From NCBI GenBank assembly GCA_937922785.1, contig CALAJQ010000025.1:1-64000 (forward strand): a DNA stretch of 64,000 nt, read 5' to 3'. The translations under genes were made by a program, and so were the position numbers. Within the stretch, counting starts at the first letter, position 1. Each line of letters begins with the position of its first letter. Below, one piece after another: positions 1 to 8,210 of the stretch. A model generated the notes under the pieces. That model did no database searches. It was not told the DNA's origin and saw only the letters and a program-made list of their open reading frames with translations. The DNA comes from an uncultured Acidimicrobiales bacterium. GTDB taxonomy: Bacteria > Actinomycetota > Acidimicrobiia > Acidimicrobiales > SZUA-35.

Positions 1-938
1 GGTGCGGCCTCAGCTGGTGCTTCTGCCGGCGCTTCGGCGGCGGGTGCCGCTTCTGCTGGTGCCGCCTCGGCCGGGGCGGCCTCAGCTGCGGCAGTTGCTT
101 CCTGCTGGGCTGCGGCGATGCGGGCTTCGCGAGCAGCAGCGTCAGCGGATGCCGCTTCGCGGGCGGCGGCCTGCTGGGCTGCGATTTCCGCTTCCTGCTC
201 GGGGCTGCGCTCTTCGGACGACGGTGCCGCCGGTGCGCCGGTCTTGCGGGCGTTGATGATCTTGCCTTCGGCGACGGCCTCGGCGATGACCCGGGTCATC
301 AGCTCGGCCGAGCGGATGGCGTCATCGTTGCCGGGGATCGGGAAGGTGATGAGGTCGGGGTCGCAGTTGGTGTCGACGACAGCGACGATCGGGATGCCGA
401 GCTTGCGAGCTTCGGTTACCGCAATGTGTTCGATGATGGTGTCGAGTACGAAGACGACGCTCGGCATCTTCGCCATGGTCTTGATACCGCCGATGTTGCG
501 GTCGAGCTTCTCAAGCTCACGGCCGTAGCGGAGGGCTTCCTTCTTCGGCATCTCTTCGAATTCACCGGCGGCACGCATGCGCTCGTACTCGAGCATCTTG
601 CCAACACGCTTTGAGATTGTGTTGTAGTTGGTGAGCATGCCGCCCAGCCAGCGCTGATCAACAAATGGCATTCCAACGCTTTGGGCATAGCGACGGATTG
701 GTTCCTGTGCCTGCTTCTTTGTTCCTACGAACAAAACCGAGCCACCGTCAGCAACAGTGTCTCGAACGTATGTGTAAGCCTTCTCGATGCGGTCAAGAGT
801 CTGGACCAAGTCGATGACGTAGATGCCACCGTGATCACCGTGAATGAATCGCTTCATCTTCGGGTTCCAGCGCCGTGTCTGGTGTCCGAAGTGAACTCCG
901 GCATCGAGCAATTGCTTCATTGAGACCACTGCGGTCAT
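1..938 (-). CDS. rpsB: 30S ribosomal protein S2 (partial, runs off left edge)
   Basis: Small-subunit protein S2, which sits on the back of the 30S body. The frame starts at ATG 938 behind a GAAGGA ribosome site and runs off the left edge, so only the first 312 residues are visible. The typical opening ([19 protein letters not shown]) and the core motifs FVGTKKQA and [11 protein letters not shown] are present. The conserved core ends near residue 230 ([15 protein letters not shown]) and is followed by more than 80 residues rich in Ala, Glu and Pro, a low-complexity tail that I take to be disordered. It lies downstream of the LytM-like gene and whiG, as in Streptomyces; tsf would be expected next, outside the window. 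A hairpin occupies its leader. Confidence 0.97.
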   Translation of the reverse strand, partial: MTAVVSMKQLLDAGVHFGHQTRRWNPKMKRFIHGDHGGIYVIDLVQTLDRIEKAYTYVRDTVADGGSVLFVGTKKQAQEPIRRYAQSVGMPFVDQRWLGGMLTNYNTISKRVGKMLEYERMRAAGEFEEMPKKEALRYGRELEKLDRNIGGIKTMAKMPSVVFVLDTIIEHIAVTEARKLGIPIVAVVDTNCDPDLITFPIPGNDDAIRSAELMTRVIAEAVAEGKIINARKTGAPAAPSSEERSPEQEAEIAAQQAAAREAASADAAAREARIAAAQQEATAAAEAAPAEAAPAEAAPAAEAPAEAPAEAA

Positions 939-959
939 GTTTGTGTCCTTCGGTTAATA

Positions 960-1002
960 CTCTCAACGCCGCACCCGGAGGTGACCTTGGAAGCGTTGAG
1001 AG
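960..1002 (-). promoter_or_regulatory. rpsB leader hairpin
   Basis: A perfect 10-bp inverted repeat (CTCTCAACGC / GCGTTGAGAG) encloses a 23-nt loop, 22 nt before the rpsB start. No U-tract follows, so it does not look like a terminator. Read on the minus strand, the loop contains TCACCTCC, the same sequence as the anti-Shine-Dalgarno end of 16S rRNA. Autogenous control by S2 is known for rpsB in other bacteria; a similar role here is only inferred. Confidence 0.5.
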
Positions 1003-1061
1003 AAACTACTAGTCGGTAACTCAATCAGGTTTGAAAGAGCAACCTATGAATGTATCGGCGG

Positions 1062-1628
1062 TTATGACCACTCACTCCCCCCGGATCTAATCCCCCGGCC
1101 GTCGAGCAAACCTCCGAAAAGGGCCCAATTGGCAACCAGCTGGCCCTCTTGGAGTCTGGGCCTAAGCCCAGAGGTGGCACGAGGCTGGCTAAGTTGAGGG
1201 CCATCAACGAGGTTCACCTCGATCTCAGCTCCACCAAACAAGATTTCGGGGTCAACGTATTCACCGAAAAGTCGCGCCGTTAAGTGAAAGCCGGGACCAG
1301 CCACGGCAACCTGCTGACCCTTCTTGACACGCTGACCGCGAACTACCACGGAGGACTCAATGTAGGCATAGGTTGACTTAAGGCCCTCCCCATGGTCGAT
1401 CGAGACAAACATCGAAGCGCCGATTCTGCCTACAAAGCTGACCCGGCCCGCATCCACTGCAATAACTGGAGTGCCAGACTCAATGTCATATTCGATGCCG
1501 CGGTTGCCAGGACCATATGGGCCAGAGGGCGGGCGAAACGGGTCGATGATTGGTCCATTAACGGGCTCAACCCAAACGGCTGCCCCCGCAGGGGCAGCCG
1601 ACACGGAGATTGATGTTGTGATGACCAA
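1062..1628 (-). CDS. LytM/M23-like secreted protein, probably catalytically inactive
   Basis: An exported LytM (peptidase M23) fold, normally a zinc endopeptidase acting on peptidoglycan. The fold signature is clear (GTPVIAVDAGRVSFVG, VSIDHGEGLKSTYA, RVKKGQQVA, then FGEYVDP), but most metal and catalytic residues are changed. The usual HxxxD reads NRGIE, the YAH catalytic His is Tyr (YAY), and only the second His of HLH survives (GFHLTAR). It may therefore be a non-catalytic LytM factor. A hydrophobic stretch ending SVSAAPAGA looks like a signal peptide, but its basic n-region (RLNAAQWLR) lies upstream of the best start, TTG 1628. No ATG or GTG exists between the whiG stop and that point, so the true start is unresolved. 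The gene keeps the whiG-M23-rpsB order known in Streptomyces. Confidence 0.75.
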   Translation of the reverse strand: MVITTSISVSAAPAGAAVWVEPVNGPIIDPFRPPSGPYGPGNRGIEYDIESGTPVIAVDAGRVSFVGRIGASMFVSIDHGEGLKSTYAYIESSVVVRGQRVKKGQQVAVAGPGFHLTARLFGEYVDPEILFGGAEIEVNLVDGPQLSQPRATSGLRPRLQEGQLVANWALFGGLLDGRGIRSGGSEWS

Positions 1629-1677
1629 AGCCGCAATGGCGACCCTTAGCCACTGGGCAGCATTAAGTCGGCAAGAC

Positions 1678-2676
1678 CTATACCGGTTCGCGATCGGCCG
1701 CAGTGAGGCGACTTCGCAGATGGAGAACAGCTTTGGTGTGAATCTGACAGACCCGACTCTCGGTGACGCCCAGGACTCGGCCAATTTCAGCCAACGTGAG
1801 GTTCTCGTAGTAATAGAGGGTGAGAACGATCTTCTCGCGCTCGCCCATCCGGTTGATTGCGTCGGCCAACATCTGTCGCAGTTCGATGCGCTCATAGACT
1901 CCGCCCGGACCGTCTTGACGGTCTGCGAGCGTGTCACCGAGGGTGAGGCTGTCGCCGCCGCCCCCAAATGAAAGCATCTCATCCAGCGCAACCATGCCCA
2001 AAGAAGAGATCTGGTTGTAGAGGTTGTGCAGTTGCAATGCACTGAGATTGAGTTCGTCGGCAATCTCTTCATCAGTTGGTGCCCGATGAAGCTTTGATTC
2101 GAGCTTGGCCATTGCCCGCTCTACCGATTTGGCCTTGGCTCGTACCGAGCGGGGAACCCAGTCGATACTGCGAAGCTCGTCCAAGATTGCGCCTTTGATC
2201 CGAGATATTGCATAGGTCTCGAATTTGAAGCCACGCTCGGGGTCGAATTTGGTGATCGCATCGATTAGGCCGAACATTCCATAAGAGGTGAGATCTGATT
2301 GATCCACATTTTGAGGTAGTCCGGCGCCAATCCTGCTGGCCACATACTTCACCAAGGGAGCGTAGAAAACGATCAATTGATCGCGGTCTGCCGCCACTGG
2401 TTCTGATTTGTACCGAGCCCATACGGCCTCGGCTTCTGTTGCATTGTCTATTTCCGCCACGTCCCCCGCCAAGGTGATCGAATCGCTGATGGTTAGATGA
2501 GACGAGCCGACAAGACGAATTGTCTTGGCTTCTCGTTCCCACTCTCCGTCGGCCGATGACCACCTCTTGTGAGGACTTGAGACTGTAACTTCTGACTTTT
2601 CTTCGGTTCTGCTCGGTTCTGGTACCGGTTTGAAGCCTAAAAGGTCTAAATAGCGGGCTCGCACTGCTGCAGTCAC
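1678..2676 (-). CDS. whiG: RNA polymerase sigma factor, WhiG/FliA family
   Basis: Alternative sigma factor of the sigma-28 (WhiG/FliA) type. Region 2 (LVKYVASRIGAGLPQNVD, then FGLIDAITKFDPERGFKFETYA and RIKGAILDELR), region 3 (VPRSVRAKAK) and the region 4 helix-turn-helix (LTLAEIGRVLGVTESRVCQIH) are all intact. WhiG controls sporulation genes in Streptomyces; in motile Actinobacteria the same family runs flagellar genes, and which applies here cannot be seen. The frame opens with GTG 2676, nine bases after the dprA stop, giving 332 residues and about 75 extra N-terminal residues without recognisable motifs. A second GTG at 2460 would give 260 residues, closer to the start of the conserved sigma core. 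No flagellar or anti-sigma gene lies nearby. Confidence 0.9.
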   Translation of the reverse strand: MTAAVRARYLDLLGFKPVPEPSRTEEKSEVTVSSPHKRWSSADGEWEREAKTIRLVGSSHLTISDSITLAGDVAEIDNATEAEAVWARYKSEPVAADRDQLIVFYAPLVKYVASRIGAGLPQNVDQSDLTSYGMFGLIDAITKFDPERGFKFETYAISRIKGAILDELRSIDWVPRSVRAKAKSVERAMAKLESKLHRAPTDEEIADELNLSALQLHNLYNQISSLGMVALDEMLSFGGGGDSLTLGDTLADRQDGPGGVYERIELRQMLADAINRMGEREKIVLTLYYYENLTLAEIGRVLGVTESRVCQIHTKAVLHLRSRLTAADREPV

Positions 2677-2685
2677 GGTGGGTCA

Positions 2686-3891
2686 TCATAGGCGCACCTG
2701 GGGCGCTGGTGGGGTTAGCGACTGGTCTGTGGCTATGACAGTGGATGCATCGATGGTCACTAAACCCTCGGTAGCCATCCTGGACAACAGGGCCATCAGC
2801 TTTCCGACGCTTAGCCCGGTGACAGCCAGCAAGGCGTCAATGTGGGCCGAACCGGCCTGCAGCTCGTCCATGATCGCCTGGGCCTCGGGACCTATTGCCC
2901 TGTGAGCCTTTTGGCCCACCAATGCTCCTGGCTGCATGCCAGGCAACTGGGGCTGGGATGGTTGATTGGGCGATAGGAAGAGTCCAATCGAGTCGAGTAC
3001 GTCTTGAGTGTGACGGATTGGTATGGCTCCATCGGCTAGTAAGGCGTTGGTGCCGACCGAGGCTGGCGACACAACCGACCCCGGCACAGCACCAACAGAT
3101 ATTCCTCGAAGCACTGCTTCTTCGGCTGTACTTAAAGCTCCACCTTTGACATGACTCTCTACTACTACGACGAAGTCACTTAGGCCGGCGATGATCCGGT
3201 TTCTGGCCGGAAAGCGCCAACGGTCGGGCTTAATTCCCAGCGGTGCCTCGCTTAGCAGCAAACCATCGCGACCGATTTGGTTCCAGAGGCCCTCATTGGA
3301 GCGGGGATATATGACGTCCAGACCGCTGGCCACAACGGCCACTGCTTGACCGTCTGATGCCAAAGTTCCTCTGTGGGCGGCGCCGTCGACACCTTTGGCC
3401 AGACCGCTCACCACCGTTACCCCAGCCTCTGCCAATTCGGCGCCAAGCTTTGCCGCAAAGCGGCGACCTACGCTTGTGCAGCGCCGAGTTCCCACGATGC
3501 CGACGCTCGGGCGACTACCTAGTAGAGCCGAGTTCCCAATTGCGTGAAGAAACAGCGGCGGCTCTGGATCATCATGGAAGCACCAGTTGTGGTTGTCCGG
3601 GCAGAGGATCTGACCGATACTCAGATGTTCGGCAAGCATTTCCTCAGCATCAAACATACGGGCTTGGGCTGACCACACATCCAACAACTCAGTTGTCAAT
3701 CCACGAGGCCGGTCTCCCACGATCGCCGAGACTTTGCCTTTTTGAAGATCGGCGAGGGCCCCAGGCAACCCGTCGTGGTGAGTTGACAACCACTTTGCCC
3801 GGGCGGGCCCGCAGTTGGTGAGCGAGTACATGACTAGCCAGGCGGCCATAGTTTCTGGGCTGACCGGAGTTGCCGGATTAGCGGGGCTCAT
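2686..3891 (-). CDS. dprA: DNA-processing protein DprA
   Basis: DprA/Smf protein, which loads RecA on incoming single-stranded DNA in transformable bacteria and is also widespread in species without known competence. The Rossmann core begins near residue 130 (VGIVGTRR, then AEAGVTVVSGLAKGVDGAAHRG) and includes the family motifs YPRSN, ARNRIIAGLSD and GALSTAEEA. A C-terminal winged-helix DprA_WH-like segment follows (SVGKLMALLSRMATEGLV). The length of 401 residues is normal. ATG 3891 overlaps the yifB stop by four bases (ATGA), so translation is probably coupled. It belongs to the yifB-dprA-whiG run. Confidence 0.95.
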   Translation of the reverse strand: MSPANPATPVSPETMAAWLVMYSLTNCGPARAKWLSTHHDGLPGALADLQKGKVSAIVGDRPRGLTTELLDVWSAQARMFDAEEMLAEHLSIGQILCPDNHNWCFHDDPEPPLFLHAIGNSALLGSRPSVGIVGTRRCTSVGRRFAAKLGAELAEAGVTVVSGLAKGVDGAAHRGTLASDGQAVAVVASGLDVIYPRSNEGLWNQIGRDGLLLSEAPLGIKPDRWRFPARNRIIAGLSDFVVVVESHVKGGALSTAEEAVLRGISVGAVPGSVVSPASVGTNALLADGAIPIRHTQDVLDSIGLFLSPNQPSQPQLPGMQPGALVGQKAHRAIGPEAQAIMDELQAGSAHIDALLAVTGLSVGKLMALLSRMATEGLVTIDASTVIATDQSLTPPAPQVRL

Positions 3892-5426
3892 GCGGCATCC
3901 CCCAAGACCGAGCTTGGGCGTGACCGCAGAAGCATCGCCGCGCAGATCGTGTCAGCCGAGATCGGCCCTTCTTCGCCTGCTAGGTCAGCGATCGTGCGAG
4001 CCACCACCCTGACCCGTCGAAGCCCACGTCCAGTCAGCTCGCCCGCCACCAGCGCTCGCTCCAGCTCCACGCGAGCCTCGGGCGTCATCTTGATGAGCCT
4101 GTCAACCGCCTTTGCGCTGAGCTGGGAGTTGCAGCGCACTCCCCTGGTTGCCGCAATCTCCCTGGCTTGTTTGACTCTTTTGGCCACCGTCGCTGTCGTT
4201 TCCTCGGGCGGACCACCGAGCAGCAGCAATGGTTCAGGAGGCCGCACCTCTATCCGCAGATCGAACCGATCCAGCAGCGGCGCTGAAAGTCGGCGGGCGT
4301 ACCGGGCCCGCGCGTGTTCGGAACATCGACAGTTGCCGTCGACGCCACCTTCACCACAAGGACATGGGTTCATGGCCCCGACTAGTAGGAATCGGGCCGG
4401 CATCTCAGCCGAGAGAGCGGCTCTTGATACTCGAATGACGCCTTCTTCCAGAGGTTGGCGCAAAGCTTCAAGAAGGCTCACGGGAAACTCTCCAAGCTCG
4501 TCGAGGAATAGCACTCCCGCGTGGGCGCAAGAGATTTCCCCGGGTCGCATGGTTGCTGAACCCCCGCCGACCAGAGCTACCGATGAAGCCCCGTGATGAG
4601 GGGCTCGCAGCGGCGGACGCAAAGCGAGTTGATCACTACTTGCTCGCAGACCAGCGCACGAATGAACCTTGGCCACCATCAACGCGTCCTCAGTATCAAG
4701 GTCTGGTAATAGACCACAAAGCCGGGAAGCCAACATTGTCTTGCCTGCACCTGGACTTCCGACCATCAGCAGGTGATGACCGCCAGCGGCTGCGACCTCG
4801 ATAGCCCATCGAGCCAAAGGTTGACCCCGAACATCAGCAAGCTCTGGCACAAAGTCGGGCCGGCTAGTGACTCCACCGATTGGCCTGACCGTATTCGCCG
4901 ACAGAGTTGCCGGATCGTTTAGACCTTCAACGATTGAGCGAAGATCAGGGGCGGCCAGTATCGCGTCGGGACGAACAAGCTCGGCCTCAGGTGCGGCAGT
5001 TAGAGGAACAACGATTCGGTCCGTGCCGATGGCGGCGACAATCGAGATCAATCCGATAACCGGCCGCAGCGAACCATCGAGGCCAAGCTCGCCAGTTGCG
5101 CCCAAACCGTCGAGACATTCCATTGGCATCTGCTCAGAGTCGGCCAGGATGCCGAGGGCGATTGGCAGATCGAACCCGGCACCCTTTTTGGCGAGCCCTG
5201 ACGGCGCAAGGTTCACAGTGATATGGGCATCTGGCCACTTGAACCCGCTAGCCGCCAGGGCAGAACGAACACGGTCTCGAGACTCACGACAAGACGCGTC
5301 AGGCATACCGATGATCGTGTAGCCCGGAAGCCGGTTTTTCCCGATCACCACCTCTACCGAGACGCGATGACCATGAACGCCAGAAACAACTGCGGACCTA
5401 ACTATGGCAACCAAGGCACTACCCAA
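3888..5426 (-). CDS. yifB: YifB/ComM family Mg-chelatase-like AAA+ ATPase
   Basis: AAA+ helicase-like ATPase related to ComM, which promotes branch migration during natural transformation in proteobacteria. The N-terminal ChlI-like domain (YTIIGMPDASCRESRDRVR) is followed by Walker A at residues 223-230 (GSPGAGKT), Walker B near residue 300 (LFLDELGEF), the MNPCPCG motif with a Cys cluster (CPCGEGGVDGNCRCS), and the C-terminal Mg-chelatase domain (GRGLRRVRVVARTIADL). Full length at 512 residues. It is the first gene of the minus-strand operon with dprA and whiG. In most relatives yraN lies directly upstream; here yraN is about 8 kb away. Confidence 0.95.
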   Translation of the reverse strand: MGSALVAIVRSAVVSGVHGHRVSVEVVIGKNRLPGYTIIGMPDASCRESRDRVRSALAASGFKWPDAHITVNLAPSGLAKKGAGFDLPIALGILADSEQMPMECLDGLGATGELGLDGSLRPVIGLISIVAAIGTDRIVVPLTAAPEAELVRPDAILAAPDLRSIVEGLNDPATLSANTVRPIGGVTSRPDFVPELADVRGQPLARWAIEVAAAGGHHLLMVGSPGAGKTMLASRLCGLLPDLDTEDALMVAKVHSCAGLRASSDQLALRPPLRAPHHGASSVALVGGGSATMRPGEISCAHAGVLFLDELGEFPVSLLEALRQPLEEGVIRVSRAALSAEMPARFLLVGAMNPCPCGEGGVDGNCRCSEHARARYARRLSAPLLDRFDLRIEVRPPEPLLLLGGPPEETTATVAKRVKQAREIAATRGVRCNSQLSAKAVDRLIKMTPEARVELERALVAGELTGRGLRRVRVVARTIADLAGEEGPISADTICAAMLLRSRPSSVLGDAA

Positions 5427-5562
5427 TTTCCCTTAGGAAATAGCCCACGCAGACAGACCGCTGCGGCGAACTTGGGGCTGCTGGTGCCCGATAAAAGCGA
5501 AGCTATCTGGCCAGACCCGACAGATCCAACACAAAATCCAACTTGCGCGAAAACCCGCGAAA

Positions 5563-8058
5563 CTAACTAGTGGTTACGTTCACCACGTTTGAACGCCAGC
5601 TGGTGTTGCCGGCAGCATCAACCGCCTTCACAAAGAAGGCGTAGCTCGTGCCCGAGTTCAGGCCGGTGACCGAGCCAGAGTTGGAACCAACAGTGGCAAC
5701 AGTCTGACCCGTTGCGTTGTCGATGATTAGGTAGCTGGTTACACCGACATTGTCAGTTGAAGCGTTCCAGACCAACGAGACTGAGCTCGCAGTTACGCCG
5801 TTGCTCATCAAGCCCGAAGGAGTCGATGGACGCTCGGTGTCAACGGGTGCTCCGCCGATTGTGACTGTACGAATAGCAGTACGCCAACCTTGGTTGCCAG
5901 CAGCATCTAAAGCACGGATGTAATAGGAGTAGTCGCCGGCGGCCAATCCAGAGTCAACATATGGTGAGGTGACCGTGGCGATTACTGAGTAACCACCACC
6001 GTTAGTTGATCGGTAGACGTTGTAGCCAGTTACCCCAACGTTGTCCGTTGCCGCACCCCAACTTAGGTTGGCGTTAGAACCGTTGGCAGTTGCAGCAAAG
6101 CCAGTGGCGGTAGATGGTCGCTCGGTGTCGGCCGCTGCGCCCACGGTTGCCGGCATATAGCCAGATCGCCATGACACATTGCCTGCCGCGTCCAAAGCAC
6201 GCACGTAATAGAAGTAGTTGCCTGCAGCAAGGCCTTGGTCAACAAATGACGTAGAAGCTGACGATCCAACCACAGTGGCTGGGCCGCCGTTGGTTGCCGA
6301 ACGGTAGACGTCATAGGAAGTAACACCGACATTGTCAGTAGATGCGTTCCATGAAACAGTCACACTGTTCGCTCCAGGTGCAGTCGAAACGCCGTTGGGT
6401 GTGCTTGGTCGCTCGGTGTCGGCTGGAGCGCCAACAGTTCCACCGACATAGCCCGAACGCCATGAGACGTTGCCTGCTGCGTCCAATGCCCGCACGTAGT
6501 AGAAGTAGTCACCAGCGGCAAGCCCTTGGTCCACGTACTGGGTGTTGTTGGAAGAACCAATTAGCGTCGCGGCTCCGCCGTTGGTTGCCGAACGGTAAAC
6601 GTCATAGGAAGTAACACCGACGTTGTCTGTAGATGCGTTCCAGTTGATCGTGATGCTGTTGACAGACGATGTCGTAGCGAGACCACCAGGTGTCGAGGGT
6701 CGCTGGGTGTCGGGGGTGAAGTTCTCGTCACAGTGGCGGGTGAATGCACCACGCGGCTGGTTGGTGCCATCTGCTCGAGTGGCCCGAGTGATGTCGCCAC
6801 CAAGCCACAGGCACCCATCGGGCGAACCGTGTACGGCCCACACTCCAGATGAAGCGCTGATGTCGAGGGTGAAAGACGGATCATAAGAGCCGGTCGTCGC
6901 AGAGTAGGCCGCAACAAACCTGATTGGATCCTGACGGCTGTAGGTTCCTCCGAGTCCACGAAGGATGTTGTAGATGTCGCCGTCAGCAAAGTGCTCGTTG
7001 CGACAATGACACGCCGCGTAGACGCGGTCGCCGACAACCTCAAGATCTTGGTAGTCACCACCCATCTGGAAACCAGCGTTGTTGGTGCCGCCAGTTGAAT
7101 GCCTAGTGCGAACCGAAAGATTGCTCTCGTTAAGTACGTAGGTGATGTGTTCCATTCCGGCAATGAACACGAGGTTGTCAGTAACAACTAGGTCTTGGTA
7201 CCACTTACGGTTCAGGTTGTTGTGAGGAAGTCGGCCTGGTCGAATCGTTTGGCCGTTGTTGTTGTCAACGCCAACAAAACCATCAGTTCCGTTTACGTTA
7301 TTGATGCGGCTGAAGTAGCCCGCTAGATAGACGAAGTCACCATCAGCCGCAGGGGCGATTCCCCACACTCCGCCTCCGGTAGCGATTGGCTTCCAGTTCA
7401 GGTCCGGAGCGCCGTTGGAGAGATTGAGCTTTGCGGCGTTTCCGAAGGTCGTCAGCGGCACGCCTTGAGCTCCACCGATTGCGTTGAATGAGCCACCGAC
7501 GTATAGCCAGTTGTTGTCAAAGGTCATGCTGTAGACAACTGCTCGGCCACTCTGCTTTAGCTGGGCCTTCCACGACGGATCGACAGATCCCGTGGCCGGG
7601 TTAAGCGCCACAAGCGCTTGGGTGTTCGGAACACCTTGAACATCGGCGAATTCGCCACCGACAAAGAGACGAGAACCATCTGGTGAGGCCTGGAGGGAGT
7701 AGACGGGTCCGCTTAGATCGGCGTCAAAGGTTGAAATCCAGTTACCAGTACTGGCTTCAAAAGCGGCCAGGTACGGGTGAGATGTGATTGGAGCGCTAGT
7801 TGAGAATCGGCGGACTTCGGTGAACTTGCCTCCAACGTAGATCGTGCCGCCAATCTGTTCGATGGCAAACACCTCGTTGTCGATTCGGTCGGTCTGAGTG
7901 CCGGAAAGAACGCTTTCATAGACACCCCAAGTGTTCTCCGCGTACGGAGCAATTTCTGCCTGGGCGGCCAAAGGCATGGCCGCCATGATGCCCGCAGCTG
8001 TCAGTAGCGCCGCGACGCAACACTTAATACTCTTCAACCGCTTAATACTCTTCGACAC
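5563..8058 (-). CDS. Secreted beta-propeller protein with four fibronectin type III domains
   Basis: Exported protein of 831 residues with no recognised enzymatic role. A signal peptide (basic KSIKRLKSIK, hydrophobic AALLTAAGIMAAMPLAAQA) precedes a region of about 400 residues with repeated motifs such as SPDGSRLFVGGEFADVQG and NPATGSVDPSWKA, typical of Delta-60/DUF5122-like beta-propellers. Four FN3 domains follow, starting near residues 447, 547, 644 and 741; each opens with DTERPST or DTQRPST and contains WNASTDNVGVTSY or a close variant. Domains 1 and 2 are almost identical, so recent duplication is likely. Six Cys occur in the propeller part. The start is GTG 8058, inside an 18-bp tandem duplication. 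A surface or adhesion role is inferred only from architecture. Confidence 0.85.
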   Translation of the reverse strand: MSKSIKRLKSIKCCVAALLTAAGIMAAMPLAAQAEIAPYAENTWGVYESVLSGTQTDRIDNEVFAIEQIGGTIYVGGKFTEVRRFSTSAPITSHPYLAAFEASTGNWISTFDADLSGPVYSLQASPDGSRLFVGGEFADVQGVPNTQALVALNPATGSVDPSWKAQLKQSGRAVVYSMTFDNNWLYVGGSFNAIGGAQGVPLTTFGNAAKLNLSNGAPDLNWKPIATGGGVWGIAPAADGDFVYLAGYFSRINNVNGTDGFVGVDNNNGQTIRPGRLPHNNLNRKWYQDLVVTDNLVFIAGMEHITYVLNESNLSVRTRHSTGGTNNAGFQMGGDYQDLEVVGDRVYAACHCRNEHFADGDIYNILRGLGGTYSRQDPIRFVAAYSATTGSYDPSFTLDISASSGVWAVHGSPDGCLWLGGDITRATRADGTNQPRGAFTRHCDENFTPDTQRPSTPGGLATTSSVNSITINWNASTDNVGVTSYDVYRSATNGGAATLIGSSNNTQYVDQGLAAGDYFYYVRALDAAGNVSWRSGYVGGTVGAPADTERPSTPNGVSTAPGANSVTVSWNASTDNVGVTSYDVYRSATNGGPATVVGSSASTSFVDQGLAAGNYFYYVRALDAAGNVSWRSGYMPATVGAAADTERPSTATGFAATANGSNANLSWGAATDNVGVTGYNVYRSTNGGGYSVIATVTSPYVDSGLAAGDYSYYIRALDAAGNQGWRTAIRTVTIGGAPVDTERPSTPSGLMSNGVTASSVSLVWNASTDNVGVTSYLIIDNATGQTVATVGSNSGSVTGLNSGTSYAFFVKAVDAAGNTSWRSNVVNVTTS
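8023..8058 (-). repeat. 18-bp tandem duplication at the start of the FN3 gene
   Basis: Two adjacent 18-bp copies sharing CTTAATACTCTTC. They encode the first twelve residues, VSKSIK and RLKSIK, and so duplicate the positively charged n-region of the signal peptide. The second copy ends exactly at the GTG start. Confidence 0.7.
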
Positions 8059-8127
8059 TGTGGATTCCGCCTAATTGATCTAACTCACCACCGAGGTTAG
8101 GATCACTAAGGGTGGTTTACAATGATT

Positions 8128-8169
8128 CCGCTGACGAACTTTATATACAAAAGTGCCTACTGCCAGCGG
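8128..8169. other. Hairpin with AT-rich core between the VWA and FN3 genes
   Basis: Outer arms CCGCTG / CAGCGG enclose an inner pair ACTTT / AAAGT around TATATA. It lies 42 bases past the VWA lipoprotein stop and about 70 bases before the FN3 start on the minus strand. It could be a weak terminator for the first gene; TATATA could be a -10 box for the second. No convincing -35 element or U-tract was seen. Confidence 0.35.
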
Positions 8170-8210
8170 CTTTCGACACTAGGTGATTGCGACTCACAGT
8201 GACGGATCGG

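Noticed and set aside
1471-1971. Plus-strand frame of 166 residues opposite the LytM and whiG genes
   Set aside because: It is an antisense shadow of two well-supported genes with no family features.
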